Source of the DNA: Acanthosepion pharaonis
Lineage: Eukaryota > Mollusca > Cephalopoda > Sepiida > Sepiidae
DNA length: 64,000 bases
Assembly: GCA_903632075.3 (NCBI GenBank)
Contig: CAHIKZ030004135.1
Location: 154,501 to 218,500, forward strand
Direction of reading: 5' to 3'
The position numbers and the translations under genes were made by a program. The notes beneath the pieces are model-generated. The model ran no database searches and had not been told where the DNA came from. It saw only the letters and a program-made list of their open reading frames with translations. Below, piece by piece: positions 46,045-56,404 of the stretch (position 1 is its first letter; every line of letters begins with the position of its first letter).

Positions 46045-46150
46045 AATTCCTTGAAAGTTACCCGGTTCGACAATCACCTGAAGAAGGTCAAAAGGTTCAA
46101 CGGCCGAAACATTGTGATGATAACAACATAGAATGGAAGTTCGATTGCAA
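46045..46150 (+). repeat. PLE terminal repeat fragment
   Basis: CACCTGAAGAAGGTCAAAAG with gttcaaCGGCCGAAACATTGTGATGA (46075-46120) is a hammerhead-like core of the common subtype. The stem II strands GGTC and GGCC no longer pair fully. Confidence 0.55.
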
Positions 46151-46177
46151 ATGATGTAAATAAGCACAGGGTCAAAA

Positions 46178-46400
46178 TTATTGGGCACCCAGTGAGGATC
46201 AAACTCACTATTCAGTCATAATTGTTTCTAGCGAGACCAGCTTTTTACGTATTGCACGGCTTTTTACAAGCTTTTTACGTATTATTGGTGACTTAACTTA
46301 GATGCGGAACAAGGCCAAAAGTATGGAGCCCCCAGTGAGGATCGAACTCACAACTCAATTGTAATTGTTCTGATGAAACAAGCTTGCTAACGTAGAACCA
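46178..46400 (-). repeat. Two tRNA-like SINE heads in direct repeat
   Basis: cacccagtgaggatcaaact (46184-46203) and ccccagtgaggatcgaactc (46330-46349) are complements of B boxes, each followed by an A-box-like complement. The second keeps the better B box (complement GAGTTCGATCCTC). Repeat distance about 146 bp. Confidence 0.6.
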
Positions 46401-46424
46401 GTTATAAACCCTAATGATCACACA

Positions 46425-46625
46425 GGAAATAATCATTATTTACATTATTCGGACTATTGTCCTCATCTTTGTCGCCATATTTATCACAACGTTTCGGCCG
46501 TTGTACGCTCCGGCCTTCTTCAGGTGGTTGGAATTTCGAACTGGACCCTTCATTTCGCTCACTGGGGTAGACTGTTCTAGTTCCACGTGCCATGTTTGAT
46601 TGATGTCAATTATCAGTTATCTCCT
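46425..46625 (-). repeat. PLE terminal repeat, left inverted copy
   Basis: On the minus strand CCTGAAGAAGGCCGGAGCGT, acaa, then CGGCCGAAACGTTGTGATAA (46525-46482), followed by the gacaaagatgaggacaatag block. It faces outward from the PLE coding region, the mirror of 47745-47905. Confidence 0.75.
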
Positions 46626-46629
46626 GTTA

Positions 46630-47500
46630 ATTTCCCTCTGAAAGTTCTCCACTGCCTTAACGTTGTAGGGTACTACTTATATGAGAAAGAGAGTAACAAC
46701 ACACTCCCATTCCTGGATGTTCTAATATCTCGAACAGAGCATGGGTTTAGAGACATCCGTATACCGTAAACCGACATTCACCAGACAGTATCACAATTTC
46801 AACTCCCACCATCCATACAGTGTAAAGAAAAGGATCGTCCGTTGCTTACAACACAGAGCAAAAGTCATAAGTGGCGACCCAGAGACGTTAGATAAAGAAT
46901 TGGTCAGTATAAACAGTACGTAACAACTACCCTGGGTACATGGCAGCAGCCCCCCCCAAAAAAAAAACTGGGATAGGGGGGTACAAGAGGAGGAGGACAA
47001 CAACACTCAGAAAACAGTCTGCCTGCCTTATGTGAAGGGGTTATCAGAGAAAATACAAAGTATCTGCGGTTCATATAACATCAGGACAACCTTCAAAACC
47101 TTGACGACACTTCGCAGATATCTCCCCCGAGTAAGACCCCCCATAGAGGAGAACATGACTAAAGACTGTGTGTACGCTATCCCGTGCAGCTGCGGAAAGG
47201 AATATAAAGGAGAGACAGGCCGCCCCCTCAAGGTAAGGCTTCAAAAACACCAGAAAGATGTAACACGAGGGGAAGTAGAAAAATCAGGCGTGGCTGACCA
47301 CATATGGAGAGAAAATGGAGATCACCGCCCTCTGTGGGATCATGTTGAGATCATAAACAAGGAACACCATTGGAAAATTCGTAAACTTAAGGAATCAGCA
47401 CATATGCTAGGCCACAAAAATCTCCTGAGCCGACCAAGCATAGAAATAAATGCAATATGGGAACCAGTAATAAGGAGTGCCAGAGAAAAGCAATGATAAC
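46630..47500 (+). pseudogene. PLE fragment: RT C-terminus and GIY-YIG endonuclease
   Basis: The RT tail is seen as SNNTLPFLDVLISRTEHGF (46692-46750), then SVYRKPTFTRQYHNFNSHHP and KRIVRCLQHRAKVIS (in 46741-46923), the signature PLE region after the catalytic palm. After a gap with a C run and A run (46950-46970), the 154-codon frame 47032-47496 holds the nuclease: CVYAIPCSCGKEYKGETGRP, RLQKH, then GHKNLLSRPSIEINAIWEPV. Known: the GIY-YIG domain primes PLE integration. The RT palm and catalytic YIDD are absent, so this is an internally deleted or 5'-truncated copy, but its nuclease frame is open and is the best in the window. Confidence 0.85.
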
Positions 47501-47619
47501 AACAAAGTTGCAATATGAGCTCTGGTAAAATCATGCAATGATGACAGTAAAATTGCAATATGAGCACTGGTAAAAATGGTTGCTGAAGACATTAGGTTTA
47601 TAATACCCAGAAATTCATA

Positions 47620-47910
47620 CCCAGATGTCCTCAAGAACACATAGCAGAGTGGATAAAGTGTTGGTTAGATCCAGTGACAGGACCCAAAGAGTGTGAGTTC
47701 AATACCCGGTTAAGGCAGAGGGAAATTAGCAGAATAACTGACATCCATCAAACATGGCACGTGGAACTAGAAAAGTCTACCCCAGTTCGAAATTCCAACC
47801 CCCTGAATAAGGCCAGAGCGTACAACGGCCGAAACGTTGTGATAAATATGGTGACAAAGATGAGAACAATAGTCCGAATAATGTAAATAATGTACATAAT
47901 ACCTCATCTC
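47620..47910 (+). repeat. PLE terminal module, right copy
   Basis: tRNA-like part (cagagtggataaagtgttgg; gagttcaatacccgg, 47645-47710), catggcacgtggaactagaa (47753-47772), core CCTGAATAAGGCC...CGGCCGAAACGTTGTGATAA (47802-47845), and the terminal taccucatctcaga-type end at 47901-47914 (DNA tacctcatctcaga). It is inverted relative to the left copy. Confidence 0.75.
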
Positions 47911-48159
47911 AGAAATATAGACTGGAAATAATCACTCTCTAATTAATGCTTATCGTCTGGGCCATGTTTGGTACAAGGCAACCATTCATGAGCATCTTGT
48001 ATCAACGTTATTCCCAATAAGACATATGAAAATGCTATGTCAATTTTCCTAGATGTCAGTGAATGTTGGGCCATTTCCTCACAGATATAAAAAAGATTGT
48101 AAGCGTCAAATACGTGGTTCTGTAACCAAATACTGACAATACTGTCGACATAAAACATG

Positions 48160-48430
48160 ATTAATGAGTAAGTTTTAAAGAAAATGGGAATGAAATGACA
48201 CTTATACTTAAAATCAGAAAGAGACAATTGAAATTTTTGCGACACATAATGAGGAAATAAGCCTTTGAAAATTTGACAATGACAGGGCATATTGGAGGCA
48301 AGATAGAGAAGAAGCGAACAGCGAGTTTCTGGGAAAATGGATGATAGGACTGGTCAAAGAGGTATGGTAAAAAGTTGCTTAGAGCTACAAAAGGATGTTC
48401 TGGAGAGCTATGATTGTCTATGCCCAGAAT
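48160..48430 (+). pseudogene. RTE-like RT C-terminal remnant 3
   Basis: acttatacttaaaatcagaa with agagacaattgaaatttttg (48199-48240) stands for the IR.RQL.FL block. cgacacataatgagg (48241-48255) stands for RHIMR, and agctatgattgtctatgccc closes it. Strongly decayed. Confidence 0.5.
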
Positions 48431-48620
48431 ATACAGATACATAGAATGGAGAAGACTATTTGGATTCACAACACAATTCTTCTGCTCCATTACCCAAGTA
48501 TCTATATGTTGTATTAAATTAAGTTACTCTAAGTTTTATGAACATCATCAGTGTTTACAAAAAAAGAAAAGTCAAAGAGGAACAGAGATCGCATATCGAA
48601 TAAAGAGGGACGCAGAAATG

Positions 48621-49104
48621 TAAAAGGGTGAAAGGGTGAAATTAAAGGATAAAAGGGTGAAATTAAAGGATTAAAAGATGAAATTAAAGGTCGAAAGGGT
48701 AAAAATAAAAGGATAAAATGGTGAAATTAAAGGAGTAAAGCTGAAATTAAAGGATTAAAGTGTGAAATGAAAGGGTGAAATTAAAGGACGAAAGGGTAAA
48801 AATTAAAGGATAAAAGGGTGAAATTATGGGATTAAAGGGTGAAATTAAAGGATGAAAGGGTGAAATTAAAGGACGAAAGGGTGTAATTAAAAGACGAAAG
48901 GGTAAAAATAAAAGGATAAATGGGTGAAATTAAAGCATTAAAGGGTGAAATTAAAGTACGAAAGGGTGAAATTAAAGGATAAAAGGGTGAAATTATAGAA
49001 TAAAAGGGTGAAATTAAAGTACGAAAGGGTGAAATTAAAGGATAAAAGGGTGAAATTAAAGGATAAAAGGGTGAAATTAAAGGGTGAAAGGGTGAAATTA
49101 AAAG
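48621..49104. repeat. Minisatellite of about 20-21 bp (GGTGAAATTAAAGGATAAAAG)
   Basis: Some 23 imperfect units alternating gggtgaaattaaagg with ataaaa, acgaaa or attaaa variants over 484 bp. Minus-strand frames through it encode a repeating LISPFYP motif and are not genes. Confidence 0.95.
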
Positions 49105-49234
49105 ATATTTTTTGTGTTCAAGCAACTTTGACAAGTCCATATTTCTCTAGCATCTGAGAAGACTAACACACAATAGTTCCTCTATCTATGGATTAAATAT
49201 TAGGCGAAACCAGGCTGACTAATACTGAATGGAA

Positions 49235-49320
49235 AAAAAGTATATGCGAAGTGTAACTGAATTCAAACCGATTTTTTCAAGCTGCGAACCGTTACACGAC
49301 ACTCATAGCCAATTATTAAC
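49235..49320 (-). repeat. SINE head fragment
   Basis: aattcaaaccgat (49259-49271) and gcgaaccgttacacgacact (49284-49303) are complements of B- and A-box-like stretches as in the SINE at 53040-53175. Confidence 0.5.
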
Positions 49321-49324
49321 CAAA

Positions 49325-50070
49325 CATAGTAAAATATTTCACAGTATCGTTCTTTCAGTTAAATAATATCATTATTTCCATTCAATCACTGAATCGTTTG
49401 CAGGCGCCATTTGCTTTAAATCGGCACACTGGATAGGCAGTAGAAAAACGTTTTAAAATAAAATCTCCAGGAAAATTGACATAAAACAAATTATTAAAAA
49501 AAAAACCATAGTTTTCTGTACAAGTATTAGACGGAATTAAATATATATGAATAATAGAAAAGAAAAGTAAAACCAAATCACTGGAAATTAAAAAAATACA
49601 ACCTTCCATGTTTTATAAATATGATAAACATGGTTACAAATAGAGAGTAAGTGTCGAAGCAGAAGTGGAAGTTGAAAAAATAGTTGAGATATGTGGCCAC
49701 ACGGCCAAAACAAGGAAGCAGAGAAAAAGGCGGGAAATGGAAAACCTTTTCTAGGTGGGGAGTTGGCATGAAAAACTAAAAGAAAGAAAAATTATTCAAG
49801 GTTAAAAGAAACAACGAACAACATTCTGGAAGTAAACAGGAATTTCATGACCCCTTGGAAAGGTAGTAATGGGTGTACGAATAATATGTCACACCGGATG
49901 ACCAGATAATGGGTACGCTATGAAAGAAAGGAATATTCTCCCAGTTTGTATTACCCCCAACCCATTTTGGTCATTATTATATCCATGATATAATAACATC
50001 TTATTTTACGGAGGGAACAGCATAGCTGAAAGTTATGACAAACATGCTTTGTTCTATATCTGTCTATACC
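49325..50070. other. Unassigned DNA
   Basis: Nothing recognised. Small frames (49382-49609, 49578-49769) lack motifs. Confidence 0.45.
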
Positions 50071-50075
50071 TTTAA

Positions 50076-50365
50076 GATGAGGTATTATAATTATTTACAT
50101 TATTTACATTGTTTGAACTGTTGTCCTCACCTTTATTGCCATATTCACCTTCAAAATCTGTCTCTATTTTTGAGATGAGGTATTGTAATTATTTACATTA
50201 TTTAAATTGTTCGGACTGCTGTTCTCATCTTTCTTGCCATATTCACCATGTTTCGGCCGTTGTACGCTCCGGCCTTCTTCAGCTGATTGAAATTTCGAAC
50301 TGAACACTTTATTTCGTCTAACGGGGTAGATTGTTCTAGTCCCACGTGTCATGCTTAATCCTTAT
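50076..50365 (-). repeat. PLE terminal repeat with a duplicated end
   Basis: The outer block (gatgaggtat, aattatttacattattta, ...tgccatattcacc) occurs twice in direct repeat, 50077-50151 and 50173-50247. Then on the minus strand GCTGAAGAAGGCCGGAGCGT, acaa, CGGCCGAAACATGGTGA (50283-50242). Confidence 0.7.
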
Positions 50366-50439
50366 GTTTCGGTTATCTCCCCTTAACTCAATTCTCCAAG
50401 TTTTATTTCACCACTGCAGTAGTAATTATTGAAATCACA

Positions 50440-50790
50440 ACTCTGGTTCAAGTTACTGGATCCAAGCACGGACACATGGCCCAATGGATAAAAGCATTGG
50501 TTGGACCCAGTGACTTGACCCAAAGTGTTGTGAGTTTAGTACCTGACTACTGCTGTTGGGAACAAAAACACGGAGAGTTGAGTTAAAGGAAGATAACTGA
50601 GACATCTAGAAGAGGCACGAAACATGGAACTAGAACAATATACCCCACTGGACGAAATACACGGTTCATTTTGAAATTCCATCACCTGAAGAAGGCCGGA
50701 CCATGGAACGGGCGGGATATCGTGAATATGGTAATAAAGATGAGGACAATAGTCCGAACAATGTAAATATTGTAAATGCTTTGTTCTCAG
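50440..50790 (+). repeat. PLE terminal module, inverted partner of 50076-50365
   Basis: tRNA-like part (catggcccaatggataaaag at 50474-50493; gtgagtttagtacctg near 50530), then CACCTGAAGAAGGCCGG (50683-50699). The second half of the core is lost (GGGCGGGATATCG instead of GGCCGAAACGTTG). With the facing minus copy it makes an inverted pair with no PLE coding region between. Confidence 0.65.
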
Positions 50791-50794
50791 AGAG

Positions 50795-51235
50795 AATTTT
50801 TTGCAGCTATGTCGTACATATTTACACGTTTCTGACACAGAGAAAATATATCGCATGTTTACAACAGCAAGTAGTGTGAAAAAGGGAGTATTACGTGTAA
50901 TTTTTCTCGAAGGGATAACTGGTGGTACAGTGTTTTCTCTATGAAGCTGTTGAGGCCATATGTTTTTTTTTCCTACCGATGTAGGCTAAGGATGTCCTTT
51001 TTTTTTCTTTACATTGCAACTGATCTTCATTACTCTATTTCTTGAAGTTATTCACCGACCGTCAGGTGATCTGCGTGACTTTATCTCAACGAAAGTGAAG
51101 TAATCGCCTTTTCTATTTTTCAAACTTGGTATCTAAGCTGATGACAAATATATTTACGCATGTCTTATGAGTAAATCTGATAGGTTCGATAAAATTATAT
51201 TAGCAGTTGATCTCGAAAATTGTCATTAATCTGTT
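50795..51235. other. Unassigned DNA
   Basis: Nothing recognised. Confidence 0.45.
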
Positions 51236-51239
51236 GTTA

Positions 51240-51970
51240 ACTTGGGTAATAAATGTCTTATTAAGCTGGCCAGTAAATGCCTTGGTAACCTGGCCAGTAA
51301 ATGTCTTGGTAACATGGCCTGTAAATAATTTGTTAACATGAACAGGTAAACTGACCAATAAATGTCTTGGTATCCTGACCAGTAAATGTTTTGTTAGCCC
51401 TGCCAATAAATCTTTTGCTAACCTGGCCAATAATTGTTTTGTTATCTTGGCCAGTAAATGTCTTGGTAACATGGCCAATAAATGTCTTGGTATCCTGACC
51501 AGTAAATGTTTTGTTACTTGGTCAGTAAATGTCTTGGTAACATGGCCAGTAAATAACTTGTTAACATGAACAGTAAATGTCTTGGTAACCTGACCAATAA
51601 ATGTCTTGGTATCCTGACCAGTAAATGTTTTGTTAGCCCTGCCAATAAATGTCTTGGTAACCGTCCAATAAATGTCTTGGTAACATGGCCAGTAAATGTC
51701 TTGGTAACATGGCCAGTAAATGTCTTGGTATCCTGACCAGTAAATGTCTTGGTATCCTGACCAGTAAATGTCTTGGTATCCTGACCAGTAAATGTTTTGT
51801 TAGCCCTGCCAATAAATGTCTTGGTATCCGTCCAATAAATGTCTTGATAACATGGCCAGTAAATGTCTTGGTAACATGGCCAGTAAATGTCTTGGTAACC
51901 TGGCCAGTAAATGTCTTGGTAGCCTGACTAGTAAATGTTTTGTTACATGGCCAGTAAATGTCTTGGTAAC
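51240..51970. repeat. 24-bp minisatellite (CAGTAAATGTCTTGGTAACATGGC-type units)
   Basis: About 30 imperfect units of roughly 24 bp, each with taaatgtcttggta followed by acatggcc, tcctgacc or acctggcc. Higher-order blocks recur (for example a gttttgttagccctgcc variant at 51387, 51627 and 51792). Open frames on both strands encode short reiterated peptides and are by-products of a unit length divisible by three. Confidence 0.95.
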
Positions 51971-51974
51971 TTTA

Positions 51975-53035
51975 ACACATCCAAAACGAAACTTCTCTCT
52001 ATCAATCATCTTAAAGAACCTTTTTAACTTCCATCATTATGGCTAATGGTTACCTCCAGAAGGGAAACTCACAGCACCTTCTTGATCTCACCTTCTTTAT
52101 TGACTCGAAATATTGCTGCCAAATCTGATCTAGTGTGTTTAATATATATCTAAAGTTTCTTGATAAAATCCAAATAAGAAGCTACAATGTTATTGGTCTT
52201 GATCTGTGATCTTGATTTTAGTCTTTTCTCTCGACTCTAATATAGATTTATACGAGGTCAACAATTTGAGTGCCACAAAAAATTGGTAGTTAGGGTTCAT
52301 AATTGTATAGCCAAAATTGTCGTACCCTTAAGTTCTATGTTAATAGTTTATTCTCTCACACTTCACACTTTTGAAACTCTTTTAGCTTACGACTTTCCTG
52401 TCAGCTACAATCTTTAGAACTTTAAATACAATACCACTCATCTTCTTTCTCCTGTTCGTTTATTGTTCACTCTCAATTTCCTTCACACTCGGTAGCCTCT
52501 TGTATCTTGTACTAGTGGGTTTCATATTCTTGCTTCAGGTGAAATGATTGAAAAAAAATAAAGACAGAACAGATCATAGTAGGGTAAGTATATCGTCATT
52601 GATATCCTTGGATTTTATATCTTTCGGGATCAGCAGCATTGTAGATAGTTTTTATCCAGTTGGATCATCCATACTTGTTGAAATGTATCGTTTTTTTTCT
52701 TTTACAGACATCGTCTCTGTATCCCATGTCTATCCAGATTTATAGCTAAGTTGCTATCTCACCATAAAATATGATTTTCAGAGATGTCTTTCTCCTAAAC
52801 TACTTGCTAACCAAGGCTAGAGAGCTTCGTCTTTTGTTGTAGTTGTTGTTTTTTTTGTTTCTTTTTGTTTTTTTAATCTAATAAACGACCGAAGAACTAC
52901 CCAATATGGAACCTTAATGAATGTGGTTATTGTAAGGTCGTACAAAGTGAGAGCTTAAGAAATATATTATGAGGATAAATAGCAGTTGAACTGAAGAGAA
53001 AATCTTCCCTGCTATTTAACCTATATCTGGCGTGT
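51975..53035. other. Unassigned DNA
   Basis: No motif in the small frame 52548-52745 or elsewhere. Confidence 0.45.
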
Positions 53036-53039
53036 AGTG

Positions 53040-53175
53040 CAGAATTGGTAGATCCATAACTTTCTTAAAGTTATTTGTGCGAAAGTGAATGTAATGATTT
53101 CGACCGGAATTCGAACACGGCTCGTCGTTTTCTTTTTCCGAGTCACTAACCGTTACAGTACCCTCATATCCAGCA
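53040..53175 (-). repeat. tRNA-derived SINE fragment
   Basis: gcgaaagtgaatgtaatgat (53079-53098) is the end of the body. ccggaattcgaacacggct (53104-53122) is the complement of a B box, and gagtcactaaccgttacagt (53140-53159) the complement of an A-box region. Confidence 0.7.
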
Positions 53176-54332
53176 CGGGATATGAAACGAAAGAAGAAGA
53201 AAATCATAAACAAAATTAACCTGAGTCGGACGGAAGGAGAGAAAATAAGAAAGAAAATGAAGAAAAATGTAAAAAAAAAATACTCCATTGAAAGAGTAGA
53301 GAATATAAAAAAGACAGCTAAGAAATTTGGGCGAAAACAAGAAGAAAATAAAGGAAAAGATTTCAATCCGAAGAATATGCAAAACAAAGTAGAGAATCAA
53401 GTTTGGTTAAGTGGCGATCAGAACCAGCAAGAACGAAAAGAATTTAAAAAAATATAGGAAAATTAGGGATGGGTAGGAGAAGAATCGAAAACAGAAAATA
53501 AAAATGAAATAGAAGAATATGCTACTTCGATTGTGTTGTTAGGTGGGTGTCAACTGATGTAATCTGTGCCAAATACAGAGACGTCTCTGGATATGTTTCT
53601 GCGATATACGTCATCATGTTAAGAAAAGAAAAAAAACACCATACTGATCGTTAGCTATTGGCAATCTCACCATGCGCCTAAATTTGGCGGGAAGATGTCG
53701 TGTTGAAAGTTTTCTTCAGAAAAGTTGCAGAATGGAAGCAGGCGTGAAAGAAAACGGAGAACTTCTGAATGGCACTTGTGTGACTGGCAAAAAGCAAAGG
53801 TGAAAAATTGGTTGCAGAGGAATGCCTGGATATAGATAAGAAAAGAAACTGAGTAAGGGTAAGGTTTGTAGAGAGGACAGGGTGAGAGAATAAAGTGTAA
53901 GGGGTCGATAGATAGGAATAGCCCGATATTGATAAGCAGAAATAGATTGATAAGAAAACTAAGTGAGTAGATATACAGTTAGATAAGAAAAGCACAAGCA
54001 TTCGAGGATGGATCAATAAGTTTCTCGTCTGACATGTAGTATTACGAGAGGAGATTGAGAGGAAGTTTTCATTGTTTCATGTTCGATCACTGAAATTATA
54101 CAAACCTCTTGATTAAGTGTGTTGACAAAAAAAAAAGAAAAATATTTGTGCAAAATGGGCTTTTTATAATAGGTCTCTGGAATTATGTTTATACAAACAC
54201 ACAAATTCCTCATATATAAGTGAAATTTGAAATGAAATTCCAGTCTACTCATACCTATTATAGTTTAACATAAAGATTATCTATCTGAATTTTAATTTGC
54301 CTATCAATGAACAAATAGCTCAACCTCGTTGT

Positions 54333-54340
<8 letters not shown>
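53176..54340. other. Unassigned DNA, purine-rich at 53180-53520
   Basis: The plus strand is dominated by A and G after the SINE. Frames such as 53182-53457 encode Lys/Glu-rich peptides expected from that bias. Nothing else recognised. Confidence 0.45.

Positions 54341-54387
<47 letters not shown>
54341..54387. repeat. (TA)n microsatellite
   Basis: About 23 TA units followed by a short TG run. Confidence 0.95.
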
Positions 54388-54388
<1 letters not shown>

Positions 54389-54409
54389 GTGTGTGTGTAA
54401 CACTAGTTA

Positions 54410-55620
54410 TGTATACAACAAATGGAGCCTATGTTGTAACCACATTAATATAACTGACAAGAAAACGTGCACAACACTTACACCCACAAACATCACACCT
54501 ACCCGTTTCTATCTCCTTCCCAAAATACACAAAAACAACAAACCAGGAAGGTCATCAATTAAGTGCCACGCGACCAAAATATCTAATTACGTAGACGATT
54601 ACAAACAGCCCCTAGCTAAGGAAGTAAAACCCTATATCAGAGAAACAACAGACCTACTAAACAGAATTAATCATATATAAACAGTGCCAGAAAATGCTAC
54701 TCTAGTAACCATGTACGCAAGATTCAAACATCAAACACATCAAAGAACTAACCATCCTTAGCTAAGCATTGACTAAAAGAACAAAATAAGACTCCCTGAC
54801 AGAAGTAATCATAAAACTTATATTCTTACATTGAATATTTTCGATTTCATTGGAAAACACTACCTACAAGTAAGAGGATATGCCATGGGCACTGTTGCAG
54901 CTCCATCATATGCCACAATCATCATGAGAAAATTTGAGGAGACCCACATTTATCCCTTCATCTGTAACTTCTGCGTATTCTATGCAAGATATATCGATGA
55001 TATCTTCATCATACACACGGGCAGTGAGGAGAAATTCACTGAATTCCTTATGACCCTAAACACAGTACACGACTCCATTAAGTGCAACCCTGAAAAAGCA
55101 ACAAGATTGGTAACATTTTTGATACCCGCATCTATATCGATAAAAAAAAAGAAAACTAGAAAAACGAAACTACACAATAAAATCACCGACATGCACAACT
55201 ATCTGCAATTTAAGCCTCCCCACCCTAACCACCCCAAGGAGAACATTTCCTATTCACAGGCACTTATGACTCAGAAGGATATGTTCTAACAATGAAGAAC
55301 TAAGTAAATACACTAAAAATCTCGAGCATCAATTCACAACACGTGCCTTTAACACCTAATCAGGGAACAAATAAATAAAGCAATTTCCACACCTAGAGAA
55401 GACACACTAATGTATAAAATTAAAATTAAATCCAGACGCATCCTTCTAGTAACCACTTTCAACACTACTTTTCCTGCACTATCTCAGATAAATAAAAGTC
55501 GCTCGGAAATACTACATCACAAACCAGACCGAAAAACTTTCTTTGAGAAACCCGGCCTTCTAGCATTATGTACACCTAAGAAACTAAAAGAAATTATAGA
55601 TAGTAACCACATTTAAGATG
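54410..55620 (+). pseudogene. PLE of a second family: reverse transcriptase
   Basis: Frame 54297-54680: RFYLLPKIHKNNKPGRSS (PLE RT block), YVDDYKQPLAKEV and TTDLLNRIN. Frame 54831-55289: FIGKHYLQVRGYAMGTVAAP and ARYIDDIFIIHTGSEEK, with the catalytic YIDD intact, then FLMTLNTVHDSIKCN. Frame 55410-55616: the C-terminal RILLVTTFNTTFP, ILHHKPDRK and KPGLLAL. Known: PLE RTs are related to telomerase and lie upstream of a GIY-YIG nuclease. The block before the palm (LVTMYARFKH) has lost the first catalytic Asp (usually LVTMDV). Frames are broken at about 54680 and 55290. Before the RT, 54412-54450 resembles the RT-nuclease linker found at 55676, which is out of place. Confidence 0.85.
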
Positions 55621-55624
55621 ATAA

Positions 55625-56395
55625 GGTAATCCGTAATAGACCCAAAATAAAAACAACAAGATTTTCCCAACCATGTAACAACAAAAGGAGCCTCTGTTGT
55701 AAACACTTTAGACATATCAATTGGTTCACTTGCTCAGTCACGAAATCTACTTTCAAAATCTATCGCAACTATGATTGTAGAAGTCATAAGATAATTTACC
55801 TATAAGAATGCACACTATTCCAGAAACAATATCTGGGAAAATCTGAATGAACATTTCCCAACAAAATTATTAATTATCGGAATCGGATCAAGTCGTCTCT
55901 CTACGAAAGATTATAACCTGTAAAAAAAAAATATTTCCGCTGCGAAAAACATGACTTTAAAAGTGTTGTGGTACGATCCACCTAATTTACATAGTGGAGT
56001 ACCGACCATATAAATATGGTTGGTACCGGGAAGGGGTGAGGAAGAAGAGATCCAATCCAGAGACTCTGCCCGACTGCGACTAAGTCAACCCATTCTACAG
56101 GAACGGTCTTCTCAAGAATATACCAAACTATCTGTAAATATTGTGTACACGTTCTTGTGTCAATACATTTTGTTTAAGTACATTTTGTGTTGTATTATTA
56201 TTATTCCATGCTTTATTCAAGTTTCAACAAAAAGCCATGCAAAATTTACTATCATTGAAAAAATAGAAATAGATAGAAAAGATAAACTTAGAAAAATACT
56301 ACTACATGAAGACAAGTGGATTTTACGCCTCAAAACACTTCGTCCAGACGGGCTTAACCATAAATTTAACAACATAGATAGAATTAATATATAAC
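55625..56395 (+). pseudogene. PLE GIY-YIG endonuclease interrupted by a solo LTR
   Basis: The Cys-rich linker (NNKRSLCCKHFRHINWFTCS at about 55677-55737) is followed by the nuclease start (CRSHKIIYL then, after a stop, EC...QYLGKSE, about 55767-55840), where IIYL stands for GIY and QYLGK for YIG. The C-terminal part (CEKHDFK before the LTR; HAKFTIIEKIEI, DKWILRLKTLRPDGLNHKFN after it) is split by the insertion at 55964-56229. Reading across one copy of the target duplication keeps the frame, so the insertion is younger than the PLE. Known: the nuclease nicks target DNA. Inactive here because of stops and the LTR. Confidence 0.8.
55964..56229 (+). mobile_element. Solo LTR (266 bp) with 5-bp target duplication
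   Basis: It starts TGTTGTGG and ends TTTCAACA (TG...CA). AAAAG stands on both sides (55959-55963 and 56230-56234), a perfect 5-bp duplication as made by Ty3/gypsy-type integrases. Its sequence is unlike the LTR at 24501-24889, so it comes from another family. Strand is chosen by the direction of the terminal promoter/polyadenylation-like AT blocks and is uncertain. Solo LTRs arise by recombination between the two LTRs of a full element. Confidence 0.85.
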
Positions 56396-56404
56396 CGCAT
56401 AAAT

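Noticed and set aside
51200..51978. CRISPR-like array
   Set aside because: Units are contiguous 24-bp tandem repeats without unique spacers, in a eukaryotic setting; a minisatellite.
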